The position numbers and the translations under genes are program-made. Shown here in pieces: positions 1-9,014 of a DNA stretch of 51,810 nt. Within the stretch, counting starts at the first letter, position 1. The number at the start of each line of letters is the position of its first letter. The notes below the pieces were generated by a model. The model saw only the letters and a program-made list of their open reading frames with translations. It was not told the DNA's origin and did no database searches. The stretch is from positions 1 to 51,810 of the forward strand of contig PNML01000010.1 of NCBI GenBank assembly GCA_013823635.1, in the 5' to 3' direction. This DNA is from Polaromonas sp. (GTDB lineage Bacteria > Pseudomonadota > Gammaproteobacteria > Burkholderiales > Burkholderiaceae_C).

Positions 1-1
1 C

Positions 2-793
2 AAAAACTGCTTTGTGGCGGGTGTGAACCCCAAGAAAGCCGGCGAATCGATTTTCAACATCCCGATCTATTCCTCCGTCAAGGAAGCCGCCTCTGAGACC
101 GGCGCCACCGTGTCGGTGATCTATGTGCCGCCAGCTGGTGCTGCCGCCGCCATCTGGGAAGCCGTTGAGGCCGATCTGGACTTGGCCATCTGCATCACCG
201 AAGGCATTCCTGTTCGTGACATGCTGATGGTGCGCAACAAAATGAAGGCCAAAGAGGCTGCCGGTGGCAAGAAAACCCTGCTGCTGGGTCCCAACTGCCC
301 CGGTCTCATCACCCCTGATGAGATCAAGATCGGCATCATGCCCGGCCACATCCACCGCAAGGGCCGCATCGGTGTGGTCAGCCGCTCTGGCACGCTGACC
401 TACGAAGCCGTGGCTCAGTTGACCGAAATCGGTCTGGGTCAGTCCAGTGCCGTGGGCATTGGTGGGGACCCCATCAACGGGCTGAAGCACATCGATGTGA
501 TGAAAGCCTTCAACGACGACCCCGATACCGACGCCGTCATCATGATTGGTGAAATCGGTGGCCCCGACGAGGCCGAGGCAGCCCTGTGGTGCAAGGCCAA
601 CATGAAGAAGCCCATCGTTGGCTTCATCGCTGGTGTGACAGCGCCTCCCGGCAAGCGCATGGGCCATGCCGGTGCGCTCATCAGCGGTGGTGCCGACACG
701 GCCGATGCCAAGCTGGCGGTCATGGAAGAATGTGGCTTCAAAGTCACCCGCAACCCATCCGAGATGGCAAAACTGCTCAAAGCCATGCTCTGA
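2..793 (+). CDS. sucD: Succinyl-CoA synthetase, alpha subunit (5'-truncated by window edge)
   Basis: Catalyses the substrate-level phosphorylation step of the TCA cycle (succinyl-CoA + NDP + Pi to succinate + CoA + NTP) with SucB-type partner SucC. The reading frame is open to base 2 and the first residues (KNCFVAGVNPKKAGE) are internal family sequence. About 30 N-terminal residues are therefore missing, and the GTG at 14 is not a real start. The phosphohistidine loop RMGHAGALISGG is present with His codon 665-667, and the CoA-ligase signature GGDPINGLKHIDV lies upstream of it. The C-terminus is complete (KLLKAML, TGA 791-793). sucC would be expected just outside the window. A strong terminator follows. 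Confidence 0.97.
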   Translation, partial: KNCFVAGVNPKKAGESIFNIPIYSSVKEAASETGATVSVIYVPPAGAAAAIWEAVEADLDLAICITEGIPVRDMLMVRNKMKAKEAAGGKKTLLLGPNCPGLITPDEIKIGIMPGHIHRKGRIGVVSRSGTLTYEAVAQLTEIGLGQSSAVGIGGDPINGLKHIDVMKAFNDDPDTDAVIMIGEIGGPDEAEAALWCKANMKKPIVGFIAGVTAPPGKRMGHAGALISGGADTADAKLAVMEECGFKVTRNPSEMAKLLKAML

Positions 794-808
794 GACTTGA
801 TGGCTGTG

Positions 809-846
809 GGTCACCGCTTCCGGTGACCTTGTGCCTTTGTGCACAA
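809..846 (+). other. Two abutting perfect hairpins between sucD and terC
   Basis: The 105-nt sucD-terC spacer begins with two perfect stem-loops placed back to back. The first is GGTCACCG (809-816), loop CTTC, CGGTGACC (821-828). The second is TTGTGC (829-834), 6-nt loop, GCACAA (841-846). Neither has its own T tract. They stand directly upstream of the terminator at 850-888, so nearly the whole spacer folds. They could stabilise the sucCD transcript end or form part of an attenuator. Function is unknown. Confidence 0.6.
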
Positions 847-849
847 TGG

Positions 850-888
850 CAATGGCGCACCCCTCCGTGCGCCATTGCTTTTTTTTTT
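850..888 (+). terminator. Rho-independent terminator after sucD, 10 nt before terC
   Basis: An 11-bp perfect stem (CAATGGCGCAC 850-860 with GTGCGCCATTG 867-877, 6-nt loop CCCTCC) is followed by ten consecutive T residues (879-888). This is a textbook intrinsic terminator. The T tract ends next to the terC ribosome-binding region, so terC must be read by readthrough from sucD or from a promoter lying within the folded spacer. Confidence 0.9.
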
Positions 889-898
889 GGGGTACGAG

Positions 899-1645
899 AT
901 GGAAGAGCTTTTGACAACCCAGTTTTGGCTGGCGGTGGGGCAGATCATCATGATCGACATCTTGCTGGGCGGAGACAATGCGGTGGTCATTGCACTGGCC
1001 TGTCGCAAGCTCCCCCCGGCCCAAAGGCGGCTGGGCATTTTGTGGGGGACCGCTGGTGCCATTGTGCTGCGCGTCATCCTGATCGTGTTTGCCTTGGCGT
1101 TGTTGTCCATTCCCTATTTGAAAATAGTGGGTGCCGCGCTGCTGCTGTGGATCGGTGTGAAACTGTTGGCCCCGGATGACGATGAAGGCCACGGCGACAT
1201 ACAGACCAGCGACAAACTGTGGGCAGCGGTCAAAACGGTCATCGTTGCCGATTTGGTCATGAGCATTGACAACGTCATTGCCATTGCAGGGGCCGCTGAA
1301 GGCGCTGGGGGGGACCACAAAATTCCGTTGGTGGTTTTTGGCTTGCTGGTCAGCATTCCCATCATCGTCTGGGGCAGCCAGATGGTCATCAAACTGATGG
1401 AGCGTTTTCCGGCCATCATTGTGGTCGGGGGGATGTTGTTGGGCTGGATTGCCGGTAGCATGGCGGTCACCGATCCGGCGCTGCTGCCTTACCTGGCAGA
1501 AGGCGTGCCGGCGGCAGGCACCAAGGTTGGCGCGCTGCCATCGTGGATGGCATACACGGCAGGAGCAGCCGGTGCTGTGCTGGTGTTGGCGGTGGGGGAG
1601 TGGCTCAAGCGCAGGCAAGCCCAAGGTTCTCCGGGTGCGCATTGA
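899..1645 (+). CDS. TerC/YjbE-family integral membrane protein
   Basis: TerC-family membrane protein of 248 aa with about seven hydrophobic segments. Two acidic intramembrane motifs of the family are visible: DILLGGDNAVVIAL near the N-terminus and DLVMSIDNVIAIAG mid-protein. Relatives export Mn2+ or help metalate exoenzymes; older names link them to tellurite resistance. The frame opens at 839, but the ATG at 899 (MEELLTTQF) starts at conserved sequence, and an upstream start would sit inside the terminator stem, so 899 was chosen. The gene stands alone behind a terminator. The exact substrate cannot be told from sequence. Confidence 0.88.
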   Translation: MEELLTTQFWLAVGQIIMIDILLGGDNAVVIALACRKLPPAQRRLGILWGTAGAIVLRVILIVFALALLSIPYLKIVGAALLLWIGVKLLAPDDDEGHGDIQTSDKLWAAVKTVIVADLVMSIDNVIAIAGAAEGAGGDHKIPLVVFGLLVSIPIIVWGSQMVIKLMERFPAIIVVGGMLLGWIAGSMAVTDPALLPYLAEGVPAAGTKVGALPSWMAYTAGAAGAVLVLAVGEWLKRRQAQGSPGAH

Positions 1646-1724
1646 CCGATTGCATGCCGGCGCAACCGCTGGCATTGGGTGGTGAATGGATGAAGTGGCA
1701 GCCTGAATTCGGAAGAGGGGCGTG

Positions 1725-4415
1725 ATGCAAAAAACCGATAAGCGGGGTTTCTCCAGCTGGCTGCGCTCGGATGCCGCGACGGCCCTGTTGATGGTGTTTG
1801 CTGTGATCGTGGCTGAGGCCAGCACGGGGCTGGTTGAGGCGTTGGAAAACCGGTTTTTCGACAAAGCCAGCCAGATGACAGGTCGCTTGCCCTCGGAGCA
1901 AGTGGTGGTGCTGGCCATTGACGACCAAAGCATTGCCAACATCGGCCGCTGGCCCTGGCCGCGGGATGTACACGCCAAAGTCATCGATCAGTTGTCAGCC
2001 GGACAGGCCAAAACCATCGCCCACACCACCTTGTTTTTTGAACCACAGGTGGACAGGGGGTTGAGCCATCTGTTGGCGCTCAAAGGTCTCATGGCGGCAG
2101 ACGTCACCTCGCACCCAGCCACATCACAGTGGCTGGGTGCGGTCGATGTGGCGATCCGTGATTTGGACACCGACACCACGCTGGCCCAGAGCATCCAGGC
2201 GTCTGGTCGCGTGGTGCTTCCTATGCTGTTTGAGCCGGGCCAACCACTGGGTGTGCCTGATCAGGCGCTGCCTGAGTACGTGCTGCGCCATGCCTTGCCT
2301 GCCCAATCGAACATGCATTTTTTGCAAAGTGTGAAGGCCAGTTTGCCTCTCGCTGCTTTTGGGCAGGCGTCCGCAGCAGTCGGACACCTCAACCAGGCGC
2401 CCAGCAACACCGACGGCACATTGCGCAGCGATCCGCTGTTCGTCGACCACGATGGTGCGTGGATCCCCAGCATGGCGCTGCAGGTGGCCGCCCAGAGCCT
2501 GAATGTGTCTCCCACCGACATTCGGTCAGAGGTGGACGGCGTTTTCCAGATGAGCGGTGTGCGGATTCCCGTCGATGACCAGGGACACATGTACCCACAG
2601 TTCTATCCGGACAAAAACGGACGGGCCCCATTTGTGGTGGACTCATTCTTCGACGTGTATTCCGGAAAAATCCCGGCCAGCAAATATGCCGGCAAGATCG
2701 TGATCATTGGTGCCACGGCCGCTGGGGTGGGGAACAGGTTCGTCACCCCAGTCTCACCCGACACCCCGCCTGCCATTCTGCTGGCGCACACCACTTCCAG
2801 CCTGCTGAAGAGCCATTTCTTTTCGGTGCCGTACTGGGCGCCGGTGGTGGGTCTGGGCATGACCTTGCTGGTGGTTTTGCTGGTGGCAGGCGTTTTGCCT
2901 CGGCTGACCGGTGGCGTCGCGGCCCTGTTGACGGGGGCCGTCTTGGTGGGGTTGCTGACGGCGGAGTTGTTGTTGCTCACATCCTTACATGTGTGGGTTC
3001 CATTGGTGTTGCCGGCGGCGGCGTTGGTGGTGGCCTACCTGGGGCTGACCACCAAGCGTTTTTTGTTCGCCGAAGCCGGCAAAATCAAGTCGGACGAAGA
3101 ATCCGCGGAAACCAACCGCATGATGGGCCTGGCCCACCAGGGGCAAGGTCAGCTGGACATGGCCTTCGACCGGTTTCGTCGGGTACCCCTGAGCGACGCG
3201 CTCATGGACAACCTGGCGAACTTGGCGCTCGATTTCGAACGCAAGCGGCAGTTCAACAAAGCCCTGGCCGTGTACGAGCACATGGCTGGATTCAACAAGA
3301 ACTACAAAGATCTGGCCGCCAAACGCAAGCGGGCCAAAAACCTGTCGGAAACGGTGCTGCTGGGGGGCGCAGGTACCCACCGGGGAGGTACGCTGTTGCT
3401 GGAGGCTGACCAGGTGGAAAAACCCATGCTGGGCCGCTACCAAGTGGAGAAGGAGCTTGGCAAAGGCGCCATGGGCATCGTGTACCTCGGCAAAGACCCC
3501 AAAATAGGCCGGGTGGTGGCGATCAAAACCCTGGCGCTGGCGCAAGAGTTTGAGGGGGATGAGCTGGAGGACGCACGCCAGCGCTTCTTCAGAGAGGCGG
3601 AAACCGCAGGCCGCTTGCAACACCAGAACATCGTGACCATTTTCGATGCGGGTGAGGACCAGGAACTGGCCTACATCGCCATGGAATTTCTGAAGGGAAA
3701 AGACCTGGTGGCGTACACCCAGTCCGGCAACCTGTTGCCGTTGGACAAAGTGGTGGACATCCTGATCAAGGTGGCCCAAGCCCTCGACTATGCCCATGGC
3801 TTGAACGTGGTGCACCGCGACATCAAGCCCGCCAACATCATGTACGACCCGTCGACCGAATCGGTCAAGGTCACGGACTTTGGCATCGCGCGGGTCACGG
3901 ACGCCAGTCGCACCCGCACGGGCATGGTGCTGGGCACGCCCAGCTTCATGTCGCCTGAACAGATCGCAGGTAAGAAAGTGGACGGCCGATCCGACCTGTA
4001 TTCATTGGGGGTCATGGCCTTTCAGCTGCTGACCGGGACACTGCCGTTCAGGGCCGAATCGATGGCTGAGCTGATGTTCAAGATCGCGAACGAGGCCGCG
4101 CCCGACATTCGGGCCTTCAACCCAGCCGTGCCCGTGCCATTGGCCGAGGTGGTGGCGAGGGCATTGGTGAAAAACCTCGATCTCCGTTACGCCAGTGGAC
4201 GGGACATGGCCAACGACCTCATGCGCAGCCGCATGCAGCTGGTGCCACCCAGTGGCGCTGCGCCAGGTGCCCTTGGGTCTCAGGGGGAAGCTTTTGTCCC
4301 CGGGGGGAATGCAGCTGACCTCGGTTTTGAGAAAACGGTGGTTGTGCCACCGCCAGTTGACCCATTGTCATCTGCGGGTGCTACCTCGATGTCCAACCGT
4401 CGAGGCGACGCATGA
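1725..4415 (+). CDS. CHASE2-domain transmembrane serine/threonine protein kinase
   Basis: Membrane-bound Hanks-type Ser/Thr kinase of 896 aa. It has an N-terminal membrane anchor (about 12-35) and an extracytoplasmic CHASE2 sensor (about 40-360, with VVVLAIDDQSI and GRWPWPR). A cluster of three hydrophobic helices follows (about 365-450), then a TPR-like linker and the kinase domain (about 573-835). The kinase motifs are intact: Gly-rich loop GKGAMGIVYLG at 579, catalytic Lys601 in VAIK, HRDIKPANI with Asp699, DFG at 718 and SPEQ. Start: GTG 1722 and ATG 1725 are adjacent behind GGAAGAGGGG; ATG was preferred. The stop overlaps the next start (ATGA) with the PP2C gene, so kinase and phosphatase are translationally coupled. 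The stimulus is unknown. Confidence 0.93.
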   Translation: MQKTDKRGFSSWLRSDAATALLMVFAVIVAEASTGLVEALENRFFDKASQMTGRLPSEQVVVLAIDDQSIANIGRWPWPRDVHAKVIDQLSAGQAKTIAHTTLFFEPQVDRGLSHLLALKGLMAADVTSHPATSQWLGAVDVAIRDLDTDTTLAQSIQASGRVVLPMLFEPGQPLGVPDQALPEYVLRHALPAQSNMHFLQSVKASLPLAAFGQASAAVGHLNQAPSNTDGTLRSDPLFVDHDGAWIPSMALQVAAQSLNVSPTDIRSEVDGVFQMSGVRIPVDDQGHMYPQFYPDKNGRAPFVVDSFFDVYSGKIPASKYAGKIVIIGATAAGVGNRFVTPVSPDTPPAILLAHTTSSLLKSHFFSVPYWAPVVGLGMTLLVVLLVAGVLPRLTGGVAALLTGAVLVGLLTAELLLLTSLHVWVPLVLPAAALVVAYLGLTTKRFLFAEAGKIKSDEESAETNRMMGLAHQGQGQLDMAFDRFRRVPLSDALMDNLANLALDFERKRQFNKALAVYEHMAGFNKNYKDLAAKRKRAKNLSETVLLGGAGTHRGGTLLLEADQVEKPMLGRYQVEKELGKGAMGIVYLGKDPKIGRVVAIKTLALAQEFEGDELEDARQRFFREAETAGRLQHQNIVTIFDAGEDQELAYIAMEFLKGKDLVAYTQSGNLLPLDKVVDILIKVAQALDYAHGLNVVHRDIKPANIMYDPSTESVKVTDFGIARVTDASRTRTGMVLGTPSFMSPEQIAGKKVDGRSDLYSLGVMAFQLLTGTLPFRAESMAELMFKIANEAAPDIRAFNPAVPVPLAEVVARALVKNLDLRYASGRDMANDLMRSRMQLVPPSGAAPGALGSQGEAFVPGGNAADLGFEKTVVVPPPVDPLSSAGATSMSNRRGDA

Positions 4416-5203
4416 TCTTTGAATTCGTCAGCCTGACCCACCCAGGCTTGGTGCGTGACAACAACGAAGACACCGTTGCCTGCGACGCCAAGCACGGCAT
4501 TGCGGTGCTGGCCGATGGCATGGGGGGATACAACGCGGGTGAGATTGCCAGTGCCATGGCCGCCGCGTTTGTGCGCTCCGAACTGTCTCAGTGGCTGTCC
4601 CATGCGGGTCCGGTTTCGTCATCCGCGCAGGGGGTTCGGCAGGCACTGACCGCGGCCGTGTCGGGGGCCAACCTGTCCATTTACCGGGCAGCCCTGTCCA
4701 ATCCCCAGTTCAGTGGGATGGGGACCACCGTGGTGGTGGGCATGTTTGGTTCTGTCAGGGTGATGTTGGCCCATGTGGGGGATTCCCGTTGTTATGTGTG
4801 GCGCAAATCGCGCCTGACCCAGTTGACCCACGATCATTCTTTGCTTCAAGAGCAGCTTGACGCGGGTCTGATCTCCACCGAGCAGGCCAAAATTGCCTCC
4901 CACAAAAACTTGGTGACCCGAGCCCTGGGGGTGGATGAGCGCGTGGATGTCGATGTGGTCGAACACCTTCCGGAGGCTGATGACCTGTATCTGCTGTGTT
5001 CCGACGGATTGACCGACATGGTGGACGATGAAGACCTGGTGCAAATCCTGGCCAGCAACGCCAGTTTGTCGGCAAAAGCGGAAGCATTGGTCAGAAGTGC
5101 CAACGACGCAGGCGGGCGTGACAATATTTCGGTGATACTGGTCGCCGCCAAGGCAAAATCTGGCGGCTCTGGTTTTTTTTCGCGCATGCTGGGGTTGTCT
5201 TGA
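4412..5203 (+). CDS. PP2C-type (PPM) serine/threonine protein phosphatase
   Basis: Soluble metal-dependent phosphatase of 263 aa that would reverse phosphorylation by the upstream kinase. All family motifs are seen in order: GLVRDNNEDT (metal Asp), VLADGMGG, GMGTTVVV, AHVGDSRCYVWR, LLCSDGLTDMV and RDNISVILV. The length equals that of stand-alone bacterial Stp/PrpC enzymes and there is no membrane segment. It starts inside the kinase stop codon by a 4-nt ATGA overlap, which strongly implies co-expression. The substrate is presumably the kinase itself and the FHA-binding phosphoproteins (inference). Confidence 0.95.
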   Translation: MIFEFVSLTHPGLVRDNNEDTVACDAKHGIAVLADGMGGYNAGEIASAMAAAFVRSELSQWLSHAGPVSSSAQGVRQALTAAVSGANLSIYRAALSNPQFSGMGTTVVVGMFGSVRVMLAHVGDSRCYVWRKSRLTQLTHDHSLLQEQLDAGLISTEQAKIASHKNLVTRALGVDERVDVDVVEHLPEADDLYLLCSDGLTDMVDDEDLVQILASNASLSAKAEALVRSANDAGGRDNISVILVAAKAKSGGSGFFSRMLGLS

Positions 5204-5243
5204 TGCTGGGAGTGGGTGATGACAAGCGTTACAGGAGTCGGCC

Positions 5244-5864
5244 ATGCCGAAATTGATCGTCTCGATTGACGGTGTTGTGGTGAAGGAAGTGCAGCTGACC
5301 AAAGACAGGACCACTTTGGGGCGGCGTCCATACAACGACGTGGTGATCGACAACCTGGCGGTCAGTGGCGAGCATGCGGTGCTGCAAATGACCGGTGCGG
5401 ATGTGCACATCGAGGACCTGAACAGCACCAACGGCACCTACATCAACGGAAAAGCGGTCAAAAAGCAGCTCCTGCGCCACAACGACACCATCGAAGTTGG
5501 CAAGCACAAGATCAAATTCCTGAACGAGCCGTCGGGCACTGCGTTTGACAAGACCATGGTCATTCGCCCCAACGCACCACAACCAGAGGCGCATCCCCCT
5601 TTGGGAGGGGCAGCCATCAAGGTGATTTCAGGGGCCGCTGCCGGCCGTGAGGTCACGCTGGTGAAAACCGTGACCACCATCGGCAAGCCCGGGGTGGCCG
5701 TGGCGGCCATCACCCGCCGCCCGCACGGATATGCCGTGGCGCTCGTGGAGGGGGTCAACCGCCCCACGTTGAACGACAAGCCTTTGGACACTGACCCCAT
5801 CATGCTCAAGGATGGCGACATCCTGGAACTGGCGGGGACCAAGATGCAGTTTGTGATGCTCTGA
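5244..5864 (+). CDS. FHA-domain protein (one canonical and one degenerate FHA)
   Basis: Phosphothreonine-binding adaptor of 206 aa. The N-terminal FHA domain (about 20-95) keeps the binding residues: GRRPYNDVVI, then S and H in VSGEHAVL, and NSTNGTYING. A second FHA-like fold (about 120-205, IKVISGAAAGREVTLV to LKDGDILELAG) lacks the GR, SxxH and NG motifs and is probably structural. No membrane segment. It lies 40 nt after the phosphatase gene in the same direction. In comparable clusters such proteins read out kinase activity; here it could link the kinase to the cyclase or pilus ATPase downstream (inference). Confidence 0.93.
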   Translation: MPKLIVSIDGVVVKEVQLTKDRTTLGRRPYNDVVIDNLAVSGEHAVLQMTGADVHIEDLNSTNGTYINGKAVKKQLLRHNDTIEVGKHKIKFLNEPSGTAFDKTMVIRPNAPQPEAHPPLGGAAIKVISGAAAGREVTLVKTVTTIGKPGVAVAAITRRPHGYAVALVEGVNRPTLNDKPLDTDPIMLKDGDILELAGTKMQFVML

Positions 5865-5895
5865 CACGGCGCCGATCTGGTCAACAGGCTCAGCC

Positions 5896-8151
5896 ATGGT
5901 GTCGTCAACGCGGCAGTCATTTCTCCGGCTGGCCTTCGCTTGGGTGCCTGTTCTGCTGGCGGTGTTGCACGTGGTCGGGGTGGTCAGGCTGGGTGCGCTG
6001 GAATGGGTTGACAGCCTGATCTACGACACCCGGCTGCGGGCCACCATGCCACAGACCATGGACCCACGCATCGTCATTGTCGATGTGGACGAAAAAAGCC
6101 TCTCTGAAGTGGGGCAGTGGCCATGGCCAAGACACCGTTTGGCGCGCATCACCGACGAGTTGTTCGATCGCCAGCGTGTTGCCGTGCTGGGCTTTGACGT
6201 GGTGTTTGCCGAGCCAGACGCCACATCCCCACGCCACGCCTTGGAAGGTTTGGCTGCACGCGAGTTGGCCCACCTCCCGGCCTTAGCCGAGCAGGTCAGA
6301 CAATTGACCGTCCAGTTGGACCACGACCAGCTGTTTGCCAAAGCATTGGCGAACCGGCCAGTGGTGCTGGGCCACTATTTCACCAGTGACCGCGATGGTC
6401 GGAAAAGTGGTCAGCTACCCCCTCCCGCCATGAGCAAAGCCGATTTGCAGGGCAAAGGCGGTGGTTTTGTCCGCTGGACGGGGTACGGTGCCAACATCCC
6501 CGAACTGGCCGCAGCCGTGCGCAGTGGTGGGTACTTCAACGCCATCACCGACAGCGATGGTCTGGTCCGTGCCGTTCCGCTCGTTTCGCAGTACGGTGGT
6601 GAGTATTTTCAGTCGCTGGCGCTGGCGGTGTTTCGGGAGTTGATGGGGTCCACCACCCTGGCGCCAGGCTTCCCCCCTTCCCGGTTTTTGCCGACGGGCT
6701 ACCAGGGGCTGGAAAGCATCGTGGTTCAGCAGGGTGACCGGTCGCTGCCTCTGCCCGTGGACCAACGGGTGAGCAGCCTGGTTCCTTACCGCGGCCTGGG
6801 CGGGCCTAAGGGTGGCTCTTTTCAGTACGTGTCAGCGGCCGACGTGCTGCATGGCCGCCTGGCGCCCGAAGCCTTGAAGGGCAAGGTGGTCCTGTTTGGC
6901 ACCACCGCTCCGGGGCTGCTGGACCTGCGCGCCACACCGGTCGGCACGGCCTACCCCGGTGTGGAGGTGCACGCCAACCTGATCTCCGGTTTTCTCGACG
7001 GCAACGTCCCCACCACGCCCGACTATGCGCTGGGGTACGAGTTGGTGGTGGTGCTCGTTTCAGGACTGTTGCTGGCGCTGTTGCTGCCCCGGCTGCCCGC
7101 CGCCAGGGCCATCGGCCTCAGCCTGGGCATGCTGCTGGCCGTCACCGGGCTCAATCTCTGGCTCTACACCAGTCATGGGTTGGCGTTGCCCCTGGCGTCC
7201 GCGTTGTTCATGATCGTGGCAGCGTTTGTGATGAACATGAGCCACGGCTACTTTGCCGAAAGCCGTTCCAAACGCGAGTTGGCCCAGCTGTTTGGCACCT
7301 ATGTGCCCCCCGAGCTGGTCGATGAAATGGTCAAAGACCCGGACAGCTACACCATGCAGGCCCGGGCCCGTGAGCTGACCGTGGTGTTTTGTGACATGCG
7401 GGGTTTCACCCGACTGGCTGAAACCATGACCCCCGAGCAACTCCAAACCGTGCTCAACCAGATTTTCAGCCGCATGACGGAGGTGATCCGCCGCTACCGG
7501 GGCACCATCGACAAGTACATGGGGGACTGCGTCATGGCTTTTTGGGGTGCGCCGCTGGCCAGCCCCGACCATGCTGCCCAGGCCGTGCAGGCGGCCCTGG
7601 AAATGACCGAGGCCATGCGCGACATCAACGCCTCTTTCCGCGCGCGCGGGTGGCCCGAGGTGGGGGTGGGCATTGGCATCAACACCGGTTCCATGCTGGT
7701 GGGCGACATGGGCTCCAACATCCGCCGCAGCTACACCGTCATCGGGGATGCGGTCAACCTCGGGTCTCGGCTGGAAGCACTGTCCAGGGTCTACGGTGTG
7801 GACGTGGTGGCGGGCGAAGCCACCCGCCGCCAAGCCCCCCAGTTCCATTGGCAGGAATTGGGCCGCGTGGTCGTCAAGGGCAGGGCTGAGGCCGTGCGCG
7901 CCTACACCCCGCTGGGGGTGCGCACCGAGGTGCCCAACCCGGACTTGCAGCAAGAGCTGGCCGTGTGGGACGGTTTCCTGAAAGCCTACCGTGCGCAAGA
8001 CTGGGAAAAATGCGACATCCACCTCCTGAACCTGCAGCGCATGCGCCCCGCCAGTGCGCTGTATGCCTACTACGCCAACTGCGTTGCTCAGCAGCGGGTC
8101 TTGCCCCCAGACCCGGCCTGGGATGGCACCCTGAGGCCGACCGACAAATGA
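5896..8151 (+). CDS. CHASE2-domain transmembrane adenylate cyclase (class III)
   Basis: Membrane sensor of 751 aa that would make cAMP from ATP. Layout: N-terminal anchor (10-30), CHASE2 sensor (about 40-370, with IVIVDVDEKSL and GQWPWPR as in the kinase three genes upstream), three transmembrane helices (about 375-450), then a class III cyclase domain (about 485-680). Metal-binding Asp500 (FCDMRGFTRL) and Asp544 (DKYMGD) are present. Lys540 in the substrate pocket, YTVIGDAVNLGSRLE with the transition-state Asn and Arg, and Thr rather than Glu/Cys in the specificity positions all favour ATP over GTP. A short helical tail follows. The next gene encodes the matching phosphodiesterase, 13 nt downstream. 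Confidence 0.94.
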   Translation: MVSSTRQSFLRLAFAWVPVLLAVLHVVGVVRLGALEWVDSLIYDTRLRATMPQTMDPRIVIVDVDEKSLSEVGQWPWPRHRLARITDELFDRQRVAVLGFDVVFAEPDATSPRHALEGLAARELAHLPALAEQVRQLTVQLDHDQLFAKALANRPVVLGHYFTSDRDGRKSGQLPPPAMSKADLQGKGGGFVRWTGYGANIPELAAAVRSGGYFNAITDSDGLVRAVPLVSQYGGEYFQSLALAVFRELMGSTTLAPGFPPSRFLPTGYQGLESIVVQQGDRSLPLPVDQRVSSLVPYRGLGGPKGGSFQYVSAADVLHGRLAPEALKGKVVLFGTTAPGLLDLRATPVGTAYPGVEVHANLISGFLDGNVPTTPDYALGYELVVVLVSGLLLALLLPRLPAARAIGLSLGMLLAVTGLNLWLYTSHGLALPLASALFMIVAAFVMNMSHGYFAESRSKRELAQLFGTYVPPELVDEMVKDPDSYTMQARARELTVVFCDMRGFTRLAETMTPEQLQTVLNQIFSRMTEVIRRYRGTIDKYMGDCVMAFWGAPLASPDHAAQAVQAALEMTEAMRDINASFRARGWPEVGVGIGINTGSMLVGDMGSNIRRSYTVIGDAVNLGSRLEALSRVYGVDVVAGEATRRQAPQFHWQELGRVVVKGRAEAVRAYTPLGVRTEVPNPDLQQELAVWDGFLKAYRAQDWEKCDIHLLNLQRMRPASALYAYYANCVAQQRVLPPDPAWDGTLRPTDK

Positions 8152-8164
8152 CCCGGGGTGCCAC

Positions 8165-8962
8165 ATGAAAATCCGTGTGCTGGGCTGCTCCGGCACCATC
8201 GCCGCAGGCTGCAAAACCACGTCGTTTCTGTTGGATGGTGACTGCCTGGTGGACGCTGGCACCGGTGTGGGCGATTTGACGCTGGATGACATGGCCCTGG
8301 TGGACCATGTGCTGCTCACGCACGCCCACCTCGACCATGTGGCCGCATTGCCCCTGATGCTCGACGCCGTGGCGGCCCGGCGGTCCCGGCCGGTGCAGGT
8401 CCACGCCCTGCACAGCACCATCGCCTCGCTGCGGCAACACATCTTCAATGGCGTCATCTGGCCCGATTTTTCACGCCTGCCCAGTGAAGACAACCCCTAC
8501 CTCGTGTTCCAGCCGTTTGCGCTGGGTGACGTGCTGGTGGTGGCCGGCAAGCGCGTGGAGGTGCTGCCCGCCGTCCACACGGTACCGGCCGTCGGCTTTG
8601 CCGTGGTGGGCGAAGGGGCATCCAGTGCATGGGTGTTTTCGGGGGACACCGGTCACAACCCCGGCTTCTGGCAGCGGGTGAACCAGATCCCAGTGGGCAT
8701 GCTGGTGATCGAAACCGCCTTCAGCGACCGCGAATGCCGCCTGGCCCAGCTCAGCCAACACCTGTGCCCCAGCACCCTGGCGGACCAGCTGGCCATGATG
8801 AGCCCCAGCGCTCAGTACCCCATCCACATCACCCACACCAAGCCCGCGGAAACCGCACTCATCATGTCCGAGATCGACGCCCTGCACACACAGCGCCAGC
8901 AGCAAGGCCTGCCACCGCTGCACATTGCCTGGTTGCAGGCTGGGCAAGAACTGTCGCTGTGA
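8165..8962 (+). CDS. Metallo-beta-lactamase-fold 3',5'-cyclic-AMP phosphodiesterase (class II type)
   Basis: Probable cyclic-nucleotide phosphodiesterase of 265 aa. The dinuclear zinc motif THAHLDHVAALPLMLDA (His53, His55, Asp57, His58) resembles the class II PDE signature (HxHLDH) more than glyoxalase-type HxHxDH. Further ligands are in VHTVPAVGF, FSGDTGHN and HITHTKP. It has no signal peptide, so it should act on cytoplasmic cAMP. It starts 13 nt after the adenylate cyclase stop, forming a synthesis/degradation pair. Assignment to cAMP rests on the motif and on the neighbour; another phosphodiester substrate remains possible. Confidence 0.82.
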   Translation: MKIRVLGCSGTIAAGCKTTSFLLDGDCLVDAGTGVGDLTLDDMALVDHVLLTHAHLDHVAALPLMLDAVAARRSRPVQVHALHSTIASLRQHIFNGVIWPDFSRLPSEDNPYLVFQPFALGDVLVVAGKRVEVLPAVHTVPAVGFAVVGEGASSAWVFSGDTGHNPGFWQRVNQIPVGMLVIETAFSDRECRLAQLSQHLCPSTLADQLAMMSPSAQYPIHITHTKPAETALIMSEIDALHTQRQQQGLPPLHIAWLQAGQELSL

Positions 8963-9014
8963 CGCCCGGGCCGGTGCCAAAGCGCTCTCGCCACCTTTCC
9001 ATGGATATTTCGGC

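Noticed and set aside
14-16. GTG at 14 as the start of sucD
   Set aside because: Conserved SucD sequence continues upstream to the window edge, so the gene is cut by the edge.
791-898. yybP-ykoY manganese riboswitch before terC
   Set aside because: The expected conserved loops of that class are not visible; only simple hairpins are seen.
7060-8493. 477-codon minus-strand ORF opposite the adenylate cyclase and phosphodiesterase genes
   Set aside because: Spans two genuine genes on the other strand and shows only the composition expected from reverse reading.
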